Shown here one piece after another: positions 16,508 to 25,591 of a DNA stretch of 40,113 nt (positions are counted from its first letter, which is position 1; each line of letters starts with the position of its first letter). Made by a program: the position numbers and the translations under genes. Location: the IMG/VR virus record IMGVR_UViG_3300032163_000042, positions 1 through 40,113 of that record. One strand, given 5' to 3'. Below the pieces are notes generated by a model, which was not told the DNA's origin, did not search any database, and worked only from the letters and a program-made list of their open reading frames with translations. This stretch comes from a virus.

Positions 16508-19087
16508 TTACCTTCTTACCTTAAAAACCATCGGAACTAGCTGGCTATATCCGGCGATACCCAAATTCATGCCGATACTCAGGCCTGGACCATTCTTATT
16601 GACGGAAGCGCTGACAATACCCGTAAAAGCAGGGTCTCCGGAGAAAGTAGAGCGTGCTGCTGCCAAGATGTCGGCGGCGCTAATATCGGCGGTGCTGACG
16701 CCGGGTTGAACGCCGAACCCATATTCTGGATGTCTCTGTAAAGTGCCCAAGGGAGTGTCTAGCGCCAGGCGTACGACTTGAATGAGGTTAGATAGGCCTA
16801 CGGCCAGGCGACAGTCGCCGTCTTTGGTGATGGCCAGGTCGCCACTACTCGTCAGCAGCAGGTCGGCGCCGCCTACCTGAAGCAGGGAATCAAATTCGTC
16901 TATGCTCGGGTTGGGCCGCGGCTCCAGGTTCTGATCGCGTGGTGGCTGGTCATTGGGTAGATATAGGAGCTGGAGGCTATTGACAGTACCCGGCATAAAG
17001 GCGAATATTTCAGCCTGAGCGGAAACAGTGAAGCGCCCCAGGTCTCCGACTCCATCCACAGTTACCAAGTGAATGGCCGGTGACAAGGTTCTGATGGCGG
17101 TAATCCTGCGCTTCTCCCGGATTTGGTCATTGCTGCTTATCCACAATGATTGACCCACGACCAAGTTCGTGATGGCAGCTACCTGCACATTGTTTCCCGA
17201 TCCATTGACCAGCAACGGCCCGGTAAAGCCCTCCTCATCCACCCACGGTGCCCGCAGATTATTGAGCACGGCTATCTCGTGCCAGCGATCGGCGTCACCC
17301 AGGTAATGAGCGGCGACCATCTCCAGGGTAGATCCAAAAGGAAAGGGTACAGAAAAGGCGCTTGCCGGTACTTTGAAGGGAATACCCACTACAGACGCCT
17401 GACCGGCGATATATTCCATGGCCGTAAGTCGCTGGCGATCATCAGAGGCGGTGCTGGCGGTGATTCTGTTGAACTCCATGATGGTCTGATTAAGTTGAAA
17501 CAACACCTCCCAATCATCATCGGTGGGGGTACGGGTACTAACCGGTGCTGCCCGCCCATAGGTGCTGGCGAAAATTGTTGATCCGGCGCCGATAAAATCC
17601 GCGTAGTCAGCACTTAATTTGATGATGGCGTCGCGACGTTTTTCGAAGTCTAGGCGCGTCAGGGCCTGGACGCGGCGTCTCTCCTCGATAATGCGCCTGG
17701 CCACTGCTGGGCGAACATTCAGGGAGCCAATGCTCATACTCGAGAAAAGATCGGGATTCTTATCCGGATCATCAAAGAGTTTATTCGCGGGGTCGGCTTC
17801 ATTCGCGCCCAAACCTCCGGCTCCACCAAGTGCTTGACGCTGTTGACTCAGGTTTTCTGATCGGAGGGGATCTGCTCCGGTCTCGGCAATACCGCTGATG
17901 GTGGAGAGATTACGAAGTTTTAACCGGAGATCGGCGATTTCCGCCCTGACACGCCCACCGTTGCCACGACGCAGAACCTCGACGTCGTTGTTGACGCTGC
18001 TCACCTGGACAATGGTGTCTTTCATGTCGCGGATGATATTCACCGGCAGGTCCAAGGCCGTGAGGCCAACGCCCAATATGTCTTTGGCGAATAAACCTAT
18101 CTCCCGCACCGGCCCGAAGACGACGGCGTCAACATCGGCCCTGAAGCCAGTGAGTACACCCTTGAGTCCCTGCAATGCCCGGCGAGCCGCCTGGACGCGG
18201 CCCAGCATGGCCGCGAGGGCGTTGGGGTCACGAACTACCGGTCGGTGCCCATTCGCAGCAGGGCGGCCCTGTTTTGGAACCCAGCGCCTGAAGGCACGGA
18301 ACTGAATGGTGTAGGTATATTCCAACGGGCTCTGGGCGCTGCGGCTGAGGTCAAAACTCATGGGGGTGACGAGATAGGCTTCGTTATCCTTCCAGATAGC
18401 CAACGCCAGCCTGAACTTTTGTCCTGCCTTTGTTTTCTTCAGATTCATGTAGCTCTCCAGATAGGAGCGCAACATCATGAACTGGAAATAACCGGTCGTA
18501 TGCTTGACGCCACCTTCTGTGGCGATATCTGAGTCGGTGATAAGATTGGGCTTAAATAGAGCCGTTGGACCAGTGGCACTCTGGCGGATCGCGGCCCCAA
18601 CACGCTGGAAGCCACTGATAGTACCGCCCAAGATGGCACCGCCGAGGCCAAAACTCTTGGCCTGGGTGGCTGTACCTCGGTTGGGAGTCACACCGGTCGT
18701 TCCCTGGAGATTGATCAAACGTATGGGGGAGCCATTATGCTCTTCAAGATAGCCGCCGAGAGTGACACTACCGGTTACCGCAAAGGGAGTGCTGATAGTC
18801 AGGGCCTGGGGTGGAATCGGCAGTGTAAAGTTTTGACCCGTGTGTTCGATATAATCTTCATCGCCCTGCTCTAGAAGCAAGAGCTGAAAAGGGTAGGACC
18901 GATTCCAGTGGGTTTCGTCGACGGTAGCCGTTTGCCAGGCTGGGTCTACGTTGTCGGCGTTATTGAGCGTGGAGCCCTGGCCTGGAGTACCCACTGATAA
19001 ACCCTTGGTATTATAGCGGCTATTCTCTCGAATCGCGGGACTAGCGACGAGGTCGTTGGGTACGAGAATGCCGGGTACATTAGCCAT
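16508..19087 (-). CDS. Baseplate wedge fusion: gp53/LysM-like plus gp25/gpW-like
   Basis: An 859-aa multi-domain baseplate protein. Residues about 60-280 form a beta-rich domain (SVTLGGYLEEHNGSPIRLIN, later FRLALAIWKDNEAYLVTPMS) seen in baseplate proteins that precede LysM domains. The middle (about 290-530) is helical with charged coiled-coil-like segments. Near 580-620 a LysM/gp53-like stretch reads GSTLEMVAAHYLGDADRWHE followed by VLNNLRAPW. The last 120 residues match the gp25/gpW wedge domain: DGDCRLAVGLSNLIQVVRLA, then TPLGTLQRHPEYGFGVQPG. In T4 these are separate genes (53 and 25); here they are joined. No clear ribosome site is seen before the ATG, which follows the previous gene by 15 bases. 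Confidence 0.8.
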   Translation of the reverse strand: MANVPGILVPNDLVASPAIRENSRYNTKGLSVGTPGQGSTLNNADNVDPAWQTATVDETHWNRSYPFQLLLLEQGDEDYIEHTGQNFTLPIPPQALTISTPFAVTGSVTLGGYLEEHNGSPIRLINLQGTTGVTPNRGTATQAKSFGLGGAILGGTISGFQRVGAAIRQSATGPTALFKPNLITDSDIATEGGVKHTTGYFQFMMLRSYLESYMNLKKTKAGQKFRLALAIWKDNEAYLVTPMSFDLSRSAQSPLEYTYTIQFRAFRRWVPKQGRPAANGHRPVVRDPNALAAMLGRVQAARRALQGLKGVLTGFRADVDAVVFGPVREIGLFAKDILGVGLTALDLPVNIIRDMKDTIVQVSSVNNDVEVLRRGNGGRVRAEIADLRLKLRNLSTISGIAETGADPLRSENLSQQRQALGGAGGLGANEADPANKLFDDPDKNPDLFSSMSIGSLNVRPAVARRIIEERRRVQALTRLDFEKRRDAIIKLSADYADFIGAGSTIFASTYGRAAPVSTRTPTDDDWEVLFQLNQTIMEFNRITASTASDDRQRLTAMEYIAGQASVVGIPFKVPASAFSVPFPFGSTLEMVAAHYLGDADRWHEIAVLNNLRAPWVDEEGFTGPLLVNGSGNNVQVAAITNLVVGQSLWISSNDQIREKRRITAIRTLSPAIHLVTVDGVGDLGRFTVSAQAEIFAFMPGTVNSLQLLYLPNDQPPRDQNLEPRPNPSIDEFDSLLQVGGADLLLTSSGDLAITKDGDCRLAVGLSNLIQVVRLALDTPLGTLQRHPEYGFGVQPGVSTADISAADILAAARSTFSGDPAFTGIVSASVNKNGPGLSIGMNLGIAGYSQLVPMVFKVRR

Positions 19088-19102
19088 GGGGATAAGATTG
19101 CG

Positions 19103-19444
19103 TTAGGTTGGATCTTGCTTATCGATGATAAGGCCACCGACAACCGTCAGGTAGCCGTCGCTGAGAGGGCCCTTTAAGACCACGGTCACGGGGGTGACAC
19201 CAGTGCCAAGACCCGGTTGGTCGATGCCGAGAACCCTGATGAGAGCCGCGAGTACGAGACGAAACGTGTCCTTAGTCACGGTCCTGTCGGCTTCCTTCAT
19301 CTTCTCCGCATAGAATTTCATCGGATCCAAGAAAGGGGTGGCAGCAGGGGCATCGACGCCGGAGGCAAAGGCTGTCTCCAAGTCGGTGCTGACAGGGTCA
19401 AGGACGAGATTCTTCTGATTGGTGGTAAGCGGTAGGCGCGCCAT
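19103..19444 (-). CDS. Small baseplate-region protein, function unknown
   Basis: A 113-aa protein. The N-terminal half is polar with a helix (DPMKFYAEKMKEADRTVTKD), followed by a hydrophobic helix (FRLVLAALIRVLGI) and a beta-rich C-terminal part ending in DGYLTVVGGLIIDKQ. No family is recognised. It lies between the GIY-YIG gene (3-base gap) and the wedge fusion, in the same orientation, and is therefore probably a baseplate component or assembly factor. Removing the mobile gene would place it directly after the spike gene. Confidence 0.65.
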   Translation of the reverse strand: MARLPLTTNQKNLVLDPVSTDLETAFASGVDAPAATPFLDPMKFYAEKMKEADRTVTKDTFRLVLAALIRVLGIDQPGLGTGVTPVTVVLKGPLSDGYLTVVGGLIIDKQDPT

Positions 19445-19447
19445 TGG

Positions 19448-20176
19448 CTACTCGATGAAGGTGAAAGTGAAACCGCCGGAGTGTTTTCTTTTTCCTAACA
19501 ACACCTTTTTGATATTTGATCTTTGTAGATTTAAGATTCGGGCGGCCTTATTGAGAGTATCGTACCGGACACCATGATTGTCTTTGAACGGTCTTCCTCC
19601 TCGCGCTCTAGAGCTTTGAATTCTAATTTCATCAAAGGCAAAGATTTCCTTGGCAATACCAGATCGCAGGGCCTTATATTTATCGGTCCGCTTTCCTTCT
19701 GTCATCGCACTGATTTGCTGATTCCAGGCTTGAGGATTCTTATTAATCCAATCAACAGTTTTCTCTGAAGCCTTAGTTCTGTTTTCTTGATTAGCCCACC
19801 GCTTCGAAGCTCTTTTGGAGTTTTGGGCCCGGGCATCCGGCATATTTCGTGTTATGCGCATTTTATTAATGGTTTCTTCAGAAAGTTTGCCGTGACTTCC
19901 GCCTTCTCGAATATTGTAACCGTTTTTGATACAGTCAAAATAATGAATCCAATAAATTTCTGCCGCATCGAGGTCTGTCTGATTATAAAATTCACCCAAA
20001 GCAGAAATAACAAAGGCTTCTGGGCCATATTTTTGAATCGCTCGGCTAAGTTTAACGCAAGGAGAGCTGATCTCTTTATGTCTCGTCCATCTCTGGGAAA
20101 TAGCTTCCCAGGTCTGGCCAACATATGCCTTACCGGTTACCTTGCAAAAAATATGGTAAATTTTACCGCTAATCAT
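19448..20176 (-). CDS. GIY-YIG homing endonuclease with NUMOD domains
   Basis: A 242-aa free-standing GIY-YIG nuclease. Seen: KIYHIFCKVTGKAYVGQT (the IYH and YVG elements at 6-8 and 18-20), the likely catalytic R29 in SQRWTRHK, E73 in DAAEIYWIHYF, and NGYNIREGG, all in canonical order. A basic linker with a NUMOD3-like segment (RAQNSKRASKRWANQENR) follows, and a NUMOD1-like DNA-binding end (TLNKAARILNLQRSNIKKVL). The gene is clearly more AT-rich than its neighbours. Its ATG lies within the last codons of the spike gene (8-nt overlap) and its stop is 3 bases before the next gene, a seamless intergenic insertion. The final codons of the spike gene (SLKNKND) share the AT-rich composition and may belong to the element. 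Confidence 0.93.
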   Translation of the reverse strand: MISGKIYHIFCKVTGKAYVGQTWEAISQRWTRHKEISSPCVKLSRAIQKYGPEAFVISALGEFYNQTDLDAAEIYWIHYFDCIKNGYNIREGGSHGKLSEETINKMRITRNMPDARAQNSKRASKRWANQENRTKASEKTVDWINKNPQAWNQQISAMTEGKRTDKYKALRSGIAKEIFAFDEIRIQSSRARGGRPFKDNHGVRYDTLNKAARILNLQRSNIKKVLLGKRKHSGGFTFTFIE

Positions 20177-21290
20177 TTTTATTTTTTAGCGACAGGTATG
20201 TCACAGTACCGGCTTCAAAGGCAGTTACAGCACCTATAAGGATCCCCACAGCCGAGGCTAGTCCGCCGATAACTGGGCCCATGGCTATAAACGAGACGCT
20301 GGCAGTAAGTAGCAACGGCGCACCGATGATGGGGCCGGCGACAGGTACAACATGAGCAGCGGCGGCACCGGCGATACCGGCGCCGGCAGTGGCGTGCAAA
20401 GCCGCGAGGGTGGCCAGGAGGGTGGCCATGGTGGTGAGGGCCGTGATCATCGTCGTATGGAGGATGGTTTCTGCTGCCCTATATGTCGTTCCCATCATAA
20501 AAGATTGAGTGGCCGCATCGCCTCCTACGAGGGTACCGAGGCTGGTGATTTTCACGTTACCTGTAGAAGAATCGATGATAGTCCCGGCGGGAGCATGCGT
20601 CTCCAGGTTGGAGGCCGCGATGACAGTGATTTTTCTCCCCGGATGATCGAATGTCAGCTTCTGGCTGGACCCAGCATCAACAAGCTCTAGGGTTCCGTCT
20701 TTCTTGAAGGAAATGGAGGACTCTCCGTTCCCCTGACTTACGCCCGAGGCGAGGGTGCCATCATTCTTAGTCGCGCCCCTGAACATTACCGAGAGTTCAC
20801 CGTCTTTATTGATGGTTGCTCGGGTGCCATTAAATTCCCACAGTAGGTGGTGGCCTTCATCCTGTTGATCCTTGGTGTTATCAGATTCTGGGTCTCTGAT
20901 TCCGCTGAGGATATAGGTCCTCGTACTTTCGCCATTGGCGCATAGAAGCAAGACTTTGGCGCCGATTCCGAGGCCAGTATCTTTTGCGTTTTGGCTCGGG
21001 TCGGCACGGAGGGTAAACTTGAATTTGTCGCCACCGCTACCGAAGGTATTAGCCAGCAGACAATTTGTGTACAGGGTGGAAACAGCGGGGCCGCCTCCGT
21101 CTCGATGTGACACCTCGACAGTGTATTCTACGTAGCTCTTGGTTACCGACTGGTCTGAATCTGGCCAGACTATGGCCTTGACCTCGCCGATTCTCAACGC
21201 CGTATTCGTGAAGTTGCCCGTGTCTTCGGCCACGCCCCGTTGGCGAATACCAAGATATGATGGGATTACTGTTCCATCTTCTAGCATCAT
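20169..21290 (-). CDS. Baseplate spike / OB-fold hub protein (gp5- or gpV-like)
   Basis: A 373-aa protein. Residues about 30-150 form a beta-rich, OB-fold-like domain (IGEVKAIVWPDSDQSVTKSY, later GLGIGAKVLLLCANGESTR). Then come beta-repeat segments typical of membrane-piercing spikes (GELSVMFRG, SSISFKKDGTLELVDAG, LETHAPAGTIIDSSTGNVKI). After a DAATQSFMMGTTYRAAE segment common in gpV-type spikes, the C terminus (about 280-360) is unusually hydrophobic and alanine/glycine-rich (ALTTMATLLATLAALHATAG, then PVAGPIIGAPLLLTAS). It follows the hub gene by 2 bases. A lysozyme domain as in T4 gp5 is not seen. The role as central spike is inferred from fold and position. Confidence 0.75.
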   Translation of the reverse strand: MMLEDGTVIPSYLGIRQRGVAEDTGNFTNTALRIGEVKAIVWPDSDQSVTKSYVEYTVEVSHRDGGGPAVSTLYTNCLLANTFGSGGDKFKFTLRADPSQNAKDTGLGIGAKVLLLCANGESTRTYILSGIRDPESDNTKDQQDEGHHLLWEFNGTRATINKDGELSVMFRGATKNDGTLASGVSQGNGESSISFKKDGTLELVDAGSSQKLTFDHPGRKITVIAASNLETHAPAGTIIDSSTGNVKITSLGTLVGGDAATQSFMMGTTYRAAETILHTTMITALTTMATLLATLAALHATAGAGIAGAAAAHVVPVAGPIIGAPLLLTASVSFIAMGPVIGGLASAVGILIGAVTAFEAGTVTYLSLKNKND

Positions 21291-21292
21291 AG

Positions 21293-23179
21293 CTAACTCT
21301 TATCCACTAGGTTCGAGACTAGATTCTCGTCTGCAAGATTCTGGTCTTTGTGAAGCTTGACGACTATATCGGCGGTGCCCGGAGGCTCCTCACTGAGATT
21401 GCCATGGTCTTGTCCGCCGTCCGTAACGGGAGGGTTATAGCTCATCTGGTCCTGGGTCTTGATTCCCGCGTAGATGCTAATATCCTCGTCAACTGCCGGA
21501 GGATTGGACCTGACGCCATGACTGAGAGTGAGAGTTGTGGTAAAGCTTTTCTTCCCATCCTGCTGGATGGCGGTAGCGTGTGCCACTGATTCTATATGAA
21601 ATACTACCCCGTCCCACTCAAGATTGTCGCCGGGACAAATCGGGGCCTGCACTCCGACGATGGTCATAGATCCCGTCAGAGTCAGATGCTGGCCCATGAG
21701 TATATCCGCGAGCAAGTCCATCCAGTTCGAAGATTGAGTTGTTTCCGCTCCCTCGTTGTGGATATTGATATCCTCCAGAGCACAAGGAATGGTGGCGCTG
21801 TAGTTCCTGAGCCCGGAGCGGGCGATGTCAAGGTCGTCACGAAAAGGCGGGTTGGCCACCAGCTGCGCGGTCTGACTTCGGCTACCCTTGAGAGGAGCCA
21901 GGCCCTGGACATTGACGAAATTGAAGCGGAGCGTATCACTGCGGCCAACCTGAACCTGACGAACCAATATCGGATGTATTTTCCATCGGGGTAGGTCCAG
22001 GAATTGAGTGATGGGGAATTTGGTATCAAGCAGGTGCGTACTAAAAGGAAGCTGGCGGACGACAAGAGTCGGGACGATATTTCCTTCACCATTGGAGCGA
22101 AGGACGGTGAACATCTCATTACAGGCTGGATTCAGGTACTGACTGAGGATAGACCAGACGCTGGAGTTAGTGAATTGTGGTGGATTAGGCAGAAAGCGGC
22201 CCATCATTGTCTCCCCAGAATTCGGCCAGAACACTAGGCCCGAGGAGTCTCCACCCAGGAGCGCCAGTTCGTCGTCGCTAAGTGGTTTCTGGTCTCCGTA
22301 TTGCTGGACACCCATTAGAAGTTCTAGAAGGTCCGAGGCGGCGAGAATCCCCGGCTCTTTGCTGGAGACTGTTTTACCGATGAGAGCCCCGACAGATGTT
22401 GGCAAGATATAGGCGTAGGCCCCCTCTAGCCCGGCCGTGGATTTGAGCCTGATATCATCGTTGCCGCGGCCCAGGTTGGTAGACACTCCACGCCCGAGGA
22501 GCAATTCCACGAAGAAAGGGATGGCCTTATTAACGTCCACCATCCCCGCAGAGGTTAGGTCATTTAGGTTGGAGCTAATCCTTCCCATATATCTACCAAT
22601 GGCGTCTATCTTTTCGGCAAGGTGTGGATCATAGAAGAGGGTGGCGTCAAATTCCGAAAACCCTACACCTGAGAGGTTATAGCGCACATGCCTGGTGCCG
22701 TTGGCCTCCTGATTTAAGGTTTTTTGTAGACTGTGGACTTTTCCGAAAAACTTCAGGCCGTCCATGAATTTGTTACAGGGCTGACCATCACGAATGCGCG
22801 AGATTAAGCTCTTGGATCTTTCTTCGTCGTTTACTATCCAGGCGACAAGATAATCACCGGGGAGAACCTCTGCCAGATAATTGGTTTCGCCCGGTGCCAA
22901 GGTCGCACTCATCTGAGTCAAGTGATTACTCTTTGTCGACGATGTTTGGAGCTGGATACAGTCGCTGCTGATGATCAGGGTCTTGCCGCGAGTCTCGACC
23001 GTCTCTGAAAAAGTTTTGGAGAAGCTACCTCGCTCCGAACGCCTGTACGTCATCGGGAACTTCAGGCGGATAACGGCCAAGACCCAGTGGGCGTTGACGC
23101 TAATCACGTCCGGAGAGGCAATAGTAGACTCACTCTGGCCGCGATTATAATAATCTTGTACCAGGTCGTAGGATCTCAT
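21293..23179 (-). CDS. Baseplate hub protein (gpD / gp27-like)
   Basis: A 628-aa protein placed between the tape measure candidate and the spike, where hub genes sit in contractile-tail phages. Seen: an N-terminal beta-rich region with ALAPGETNYLAEVLPGDYLV, and then KFMDGLKFFGKVHSLQKTLN followed by RYNLSGVGFSEFD, matching the way gp27/late-control-D hubs describe a local beta-barrel. Near the end are DNLEWDGVVFHIESVAHA and KSFTTTLTLSHGV, again typical of hub C termini. It would join the tube to the spike and form the centre of the baseplate. The start ATG follows the tape measure stop by 3 bases. Confidence 0.8.
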   Translation of the reverse strand: MRSYDLVQDYYNRGQSESTIASPDVISVNAHWVLAVIRLKFPMTYRRSERGSFSKTFSETVETRGKTLIISSDCIQLQTSSTKSNHLTQMSATLAPGETNYLAEVLPGDYLVAWIVNDEERSKSLISRIRDGQPCNKFMDGLKFFGKVHSLQKTLNQEANGTRHVRYNLSGVGFSEFDATLFYDPHLAEKIDAIGRYMGRISSNLNDLTSAGMVDVNKAIPFFVELLLGRGVSTNLGRGNDDIRLKSTAGLEGAYAYILPTSVGALIGKTVSSKEPGILAASDLLELLMGVQQYGDQKPLSDDELALLGGDSSGLVFWPNSGETMMGRFLPNPPQFTNSSVWSILSQYLNPACNEMFTVLRSNGEGNIVPTLVVRQLPFSTHLLDTKFPITQFLDLPRWKIHPILVRQVQVGRSDTLRFNFVNVQGLAPLKGSRSQTAQLVANPPFRDDLDIARSGLRNYSATIPCALEDINIHNEGAETTQSSNWMDLLADILMGQHLTLTGSMTIVGVQAPICPGDNLEWDGVVFHIESVAHATAIQQDGKKSFTTTLTLSHGVRSNPPAVDEDISIYAGIKTQDQMSYNPPVTDGGQDHGNLSEEPPGTADIVVKLHKDQNLADENLVSNLVDKS

Positions 23180-23182
23180 GGA

Positions 23183-25591
23183 TTAGAAACTCTTGCCGCC
23201 ACCGGGGATGATGTTGCTACCATTAGGGGCGGCTTTGACTGTAGTGCCGCTGACACCAAATTTATTTTCCAGGGCCCAGGTCATCTTGCCAATGGCGGCT
23301 ATAAATTTATCTGCGGCGGCGTCGAGATTAGTCCCGAAGGCCTCCATTTTCGTAAAATCGCTGGTGCTGCTTTTAATAGCCTTCAAGAAATCGTCGTGTA
23401 TGCGGAGAAGCTCGGCGTTAATCGTCTTCTCCTTTTCCATCCTGGCTTCTGTGTCAGCCGCCTCGCCGCCAGTTAACTTCTTGCCCACTTTGCCGAGTTT
23501 GAGGGCTGTTTTCTCATCGAGGCCGGCTTCAGCCCCGAGCAGGCCGATACCCGCCTCTTCACCTTCGCCTGTAGCCAGACCGAAGGCCACGCCCAAGGAT
23601 TTAACCGCCTCTTCCTTTTCTTTACCCTTGAGGCCAGAAAGATAACCGGGAAGGTCTTGGCCAGAGGCTTTGTACTTGGCCATGGCTTTGCCCATGGCAG
23701 AGTTCTTGTCCATGCCGGGCATGCGTTCTTCTAGAACAGAGGAGATGCTCGCACCCATCTGGGACCTGACATCGCCGCCGCTGATACCCAGCTGCTTCAT
23801 GGTCTCGGTTGTACCACCGCCGCGGATGGCATCCATCATCTGCCGCGTGTTCATACCGTTGGCGAGATAATCTTGGGTATAGACATCTGCTCCGGGCTTG
23901 ATTCTCATCGCAGAGGTCAGGTTCCGAGCCTGTTGGTAGGCGTCGAGGCCACCCCCAACAACCTGATTCCCGAGTCCCATACCGGCCTGGAGTTGATTGA
24001 CTTTGTTGAAGTCTCCGACGCCGCCAGTGAATCCCATACCAGCTTGGGCCGCGCCGAGCATACCCAGTCCCGAGGTAGTACCACGGACATCAAAGCCTTG
24101 GCCGATGATAGCCCCGCCGAGTTGAACACCCGCGGCTTGGTCAATGCCACCGCCGAGGGCCCCGAAGGCAAATTGCCGCCCACCCCCTAGTCCGCCAGCA
24201 CGAGCAGCGGCACCGGCCATTTCGCCGAACCCGCCGAGGCCAGTGGATTGAGCGGCCATAGCGCTGTAGGCCATTTTGTTCGCAAATTGCCGCCCAGCCG
24301 ATTGTCTCAGCCCGGCATGGGCGCCCGCGTACTCATCTACACTATACGCTTGGGCACCTAATGATGTCTCCAGCTGAGAATAGGCATCTGTCCTATTTCC
24401 GAGTTTGTCCTGGACACCGAAGCCGCTAATACCCAACATCCGCTGGGCACCGATGCGGCTACCGCGATTAGCCTGGAATTTATCCATGGCCATATTCTGC
24501 ATGATATTGGCTTTTTGTTCTGAATCGATTACATCAAAAGCTTTTTTCACACGATCGGTTTCTCGGTTCCCGGTAGTGATAGCGCCAAGGGCTCCACCGC
24601 CCGTATCTTCTCCAACAACCCCGGCTTTTCTCAGCATGCCACCAACAAGAGGTACGCTGCCAGCGAACTGTTCAAGACCCCGGCGCCCCTGTTCTAGTCC
24701 AGAACCGATGCCCATAGTCTGAGACATCACGTCTTCTTTGGCCATACCGCTTAGGGTCTGCATTGCGTAGCTGGCTTTATAGTCGCCACCGCGCAGGGCC
24801 TGCATACGGCCTGTGACTAGATCCGCACGCTTCCCGCTCTCGGTAGCAAATTGGCGTGTTCCGGCCCGGTTCTCATTCAGGCCAAAATTGGCCACGGCCA
24901 TTATCGCCGCCAGCGAGGAACCGATACCCATGGCCCCGCCACCGCCGCCACCGGGCAAGAAGCTGGGGATCCTGCTCATTATACCGCCTCCACCACCAGC
25001 ACCGGCGGGAGACTGAGCGGCGGCAATTGATGCCTGCTGGGCCTGGAGCTGGCCCAATTGAGTCGACGCCGCCTGTCGCTGGCCCTCGGTGGTAAGTACA
25101 TTCCTCCCCACCACGTCCATGGACATCTGCGATCGATTTGGATCCATGCCCTGGCTCATGGCCTTGGCTTTATAACTGGCCAAATCGTCGTATCTCTTCG
25201 CCAATTTAGCAAGGTCGGCATCTAGGCTGGAGATGCTCCGCTTCTGTTCGTCAATGCCACGCCTGACGCTGTCGCTCATGATTCGGAGCGAGTCCTTGCT
25301 GACATTGGCCATATTGGACATGGCCTTCGATGAATCAATAAAGGCCTGGGCTAATCCTCCGCCTTGAGCCCCTTGCTGTGCCTGAGTTTTGATGGCGGTT
25401 GTCGGGCTTTGACCCGTGACAGAACCGCCACCGCCCATGGCTACCCGGCCGCCACCGAGACTTAAGCCCGAGGCCGTGCGCACAAGCGCCTCCATATCCT
25501 TATTAATTTCTCTTATGGATGTGCGAAGTTTATTAAGACTCTGCTCATCGACTTTGAAGACGAATTTGATCTGTTTGTCGTCACCGGCCAT
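23183..25591 (-). CDS. Tape measure protein candidate
   Basis: An 802-aa protein with the expected position and composition. The N terminus (KQIKFVFKVDEQSLNKLRTS, then helices to about residue 200) is helical and coiled-coil-like. The middle is very rich in Gly and Ala (GGGGGIMSR, AGAAARAGGLGGG, GGGVAMGG-type runs) with M/A/G repeats. The C terminus returns to charged helices. It lies downstream of two chaperone-like genes, apart from an inserted HNH gene, and upstream of the hub. Known tape measures set tail length at about 1.5 angstrom per residue, so 802 residues would give a tail of roughly 120 nm. No peptidase or lysozyme domain is seen. Confidence 0.7.
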   Translation of the reverse strand: MAGDDKQIKFVFKVDEQSLNKLRTSIREINKDMEALVRTASGLSLGGGRVAMGGGGSVTGQSPTTAIKTQAQQGAQGGGLAQAFIDSSKAMSNMANVSKDSLRIMSDSVRRGIDEQKRSISSLDADLAKLAKRYDDLASYKAKAMSQGMDPNRSQMSMDVVGRNVLTTEGQRQAASTQLGQLQAQQASIAAAQSPAGAGGGGGIMSRIPSFLPGGGGGGAMGIGSSLAAIMAVANFGLNENRAGTRQFATESGKRADLVTGRMQALRGGDYKASYAMQTLSGMAKEDVMSQTMGIGSGLEQGRRGLEQFAGSVPLVGGMLRKAGVVGEDTGGGALGAITTGNRETDRVKKAFDVIDSEQKANIMQNMAMDKFQANRGSRIGAQRMLGISGFGVQDKLGNRTDAYSQLETSLGAQAYSVDEYAGAHAGLRQSAGRQFANKMAYSAMAAQSTGLGGFGEMAGAAARAGGLGGGRQFAFGALGGGIDQAAGVQLGGAIIGQGFDVRGTTSGLGMLGAAQAGMGFTGGVGDFNKVNQLQAGMGLGNQVVGGGLDAYQQARNLTSAMRIKPGADVYTQDYLANGMNTRQMMDAIRGGGTTETMKQLGISGGDVRSQMGASISSVLEERMPGMDKNSAMGKAMAKYKASGQDLPGYLSGLKGKEKEEAVKSLGVAFGLATGEGEEAGIGLLGAEAGLDEKTALKLGKVGKKLTGGEAADTEARMEKEKTINAELLRIHDDFLKAIKSSTSDFTKMEAFGTNLDAAADKFIAAIGKMTWALENKFGVSGTTVKAAPNGSNIIPGGGKSF

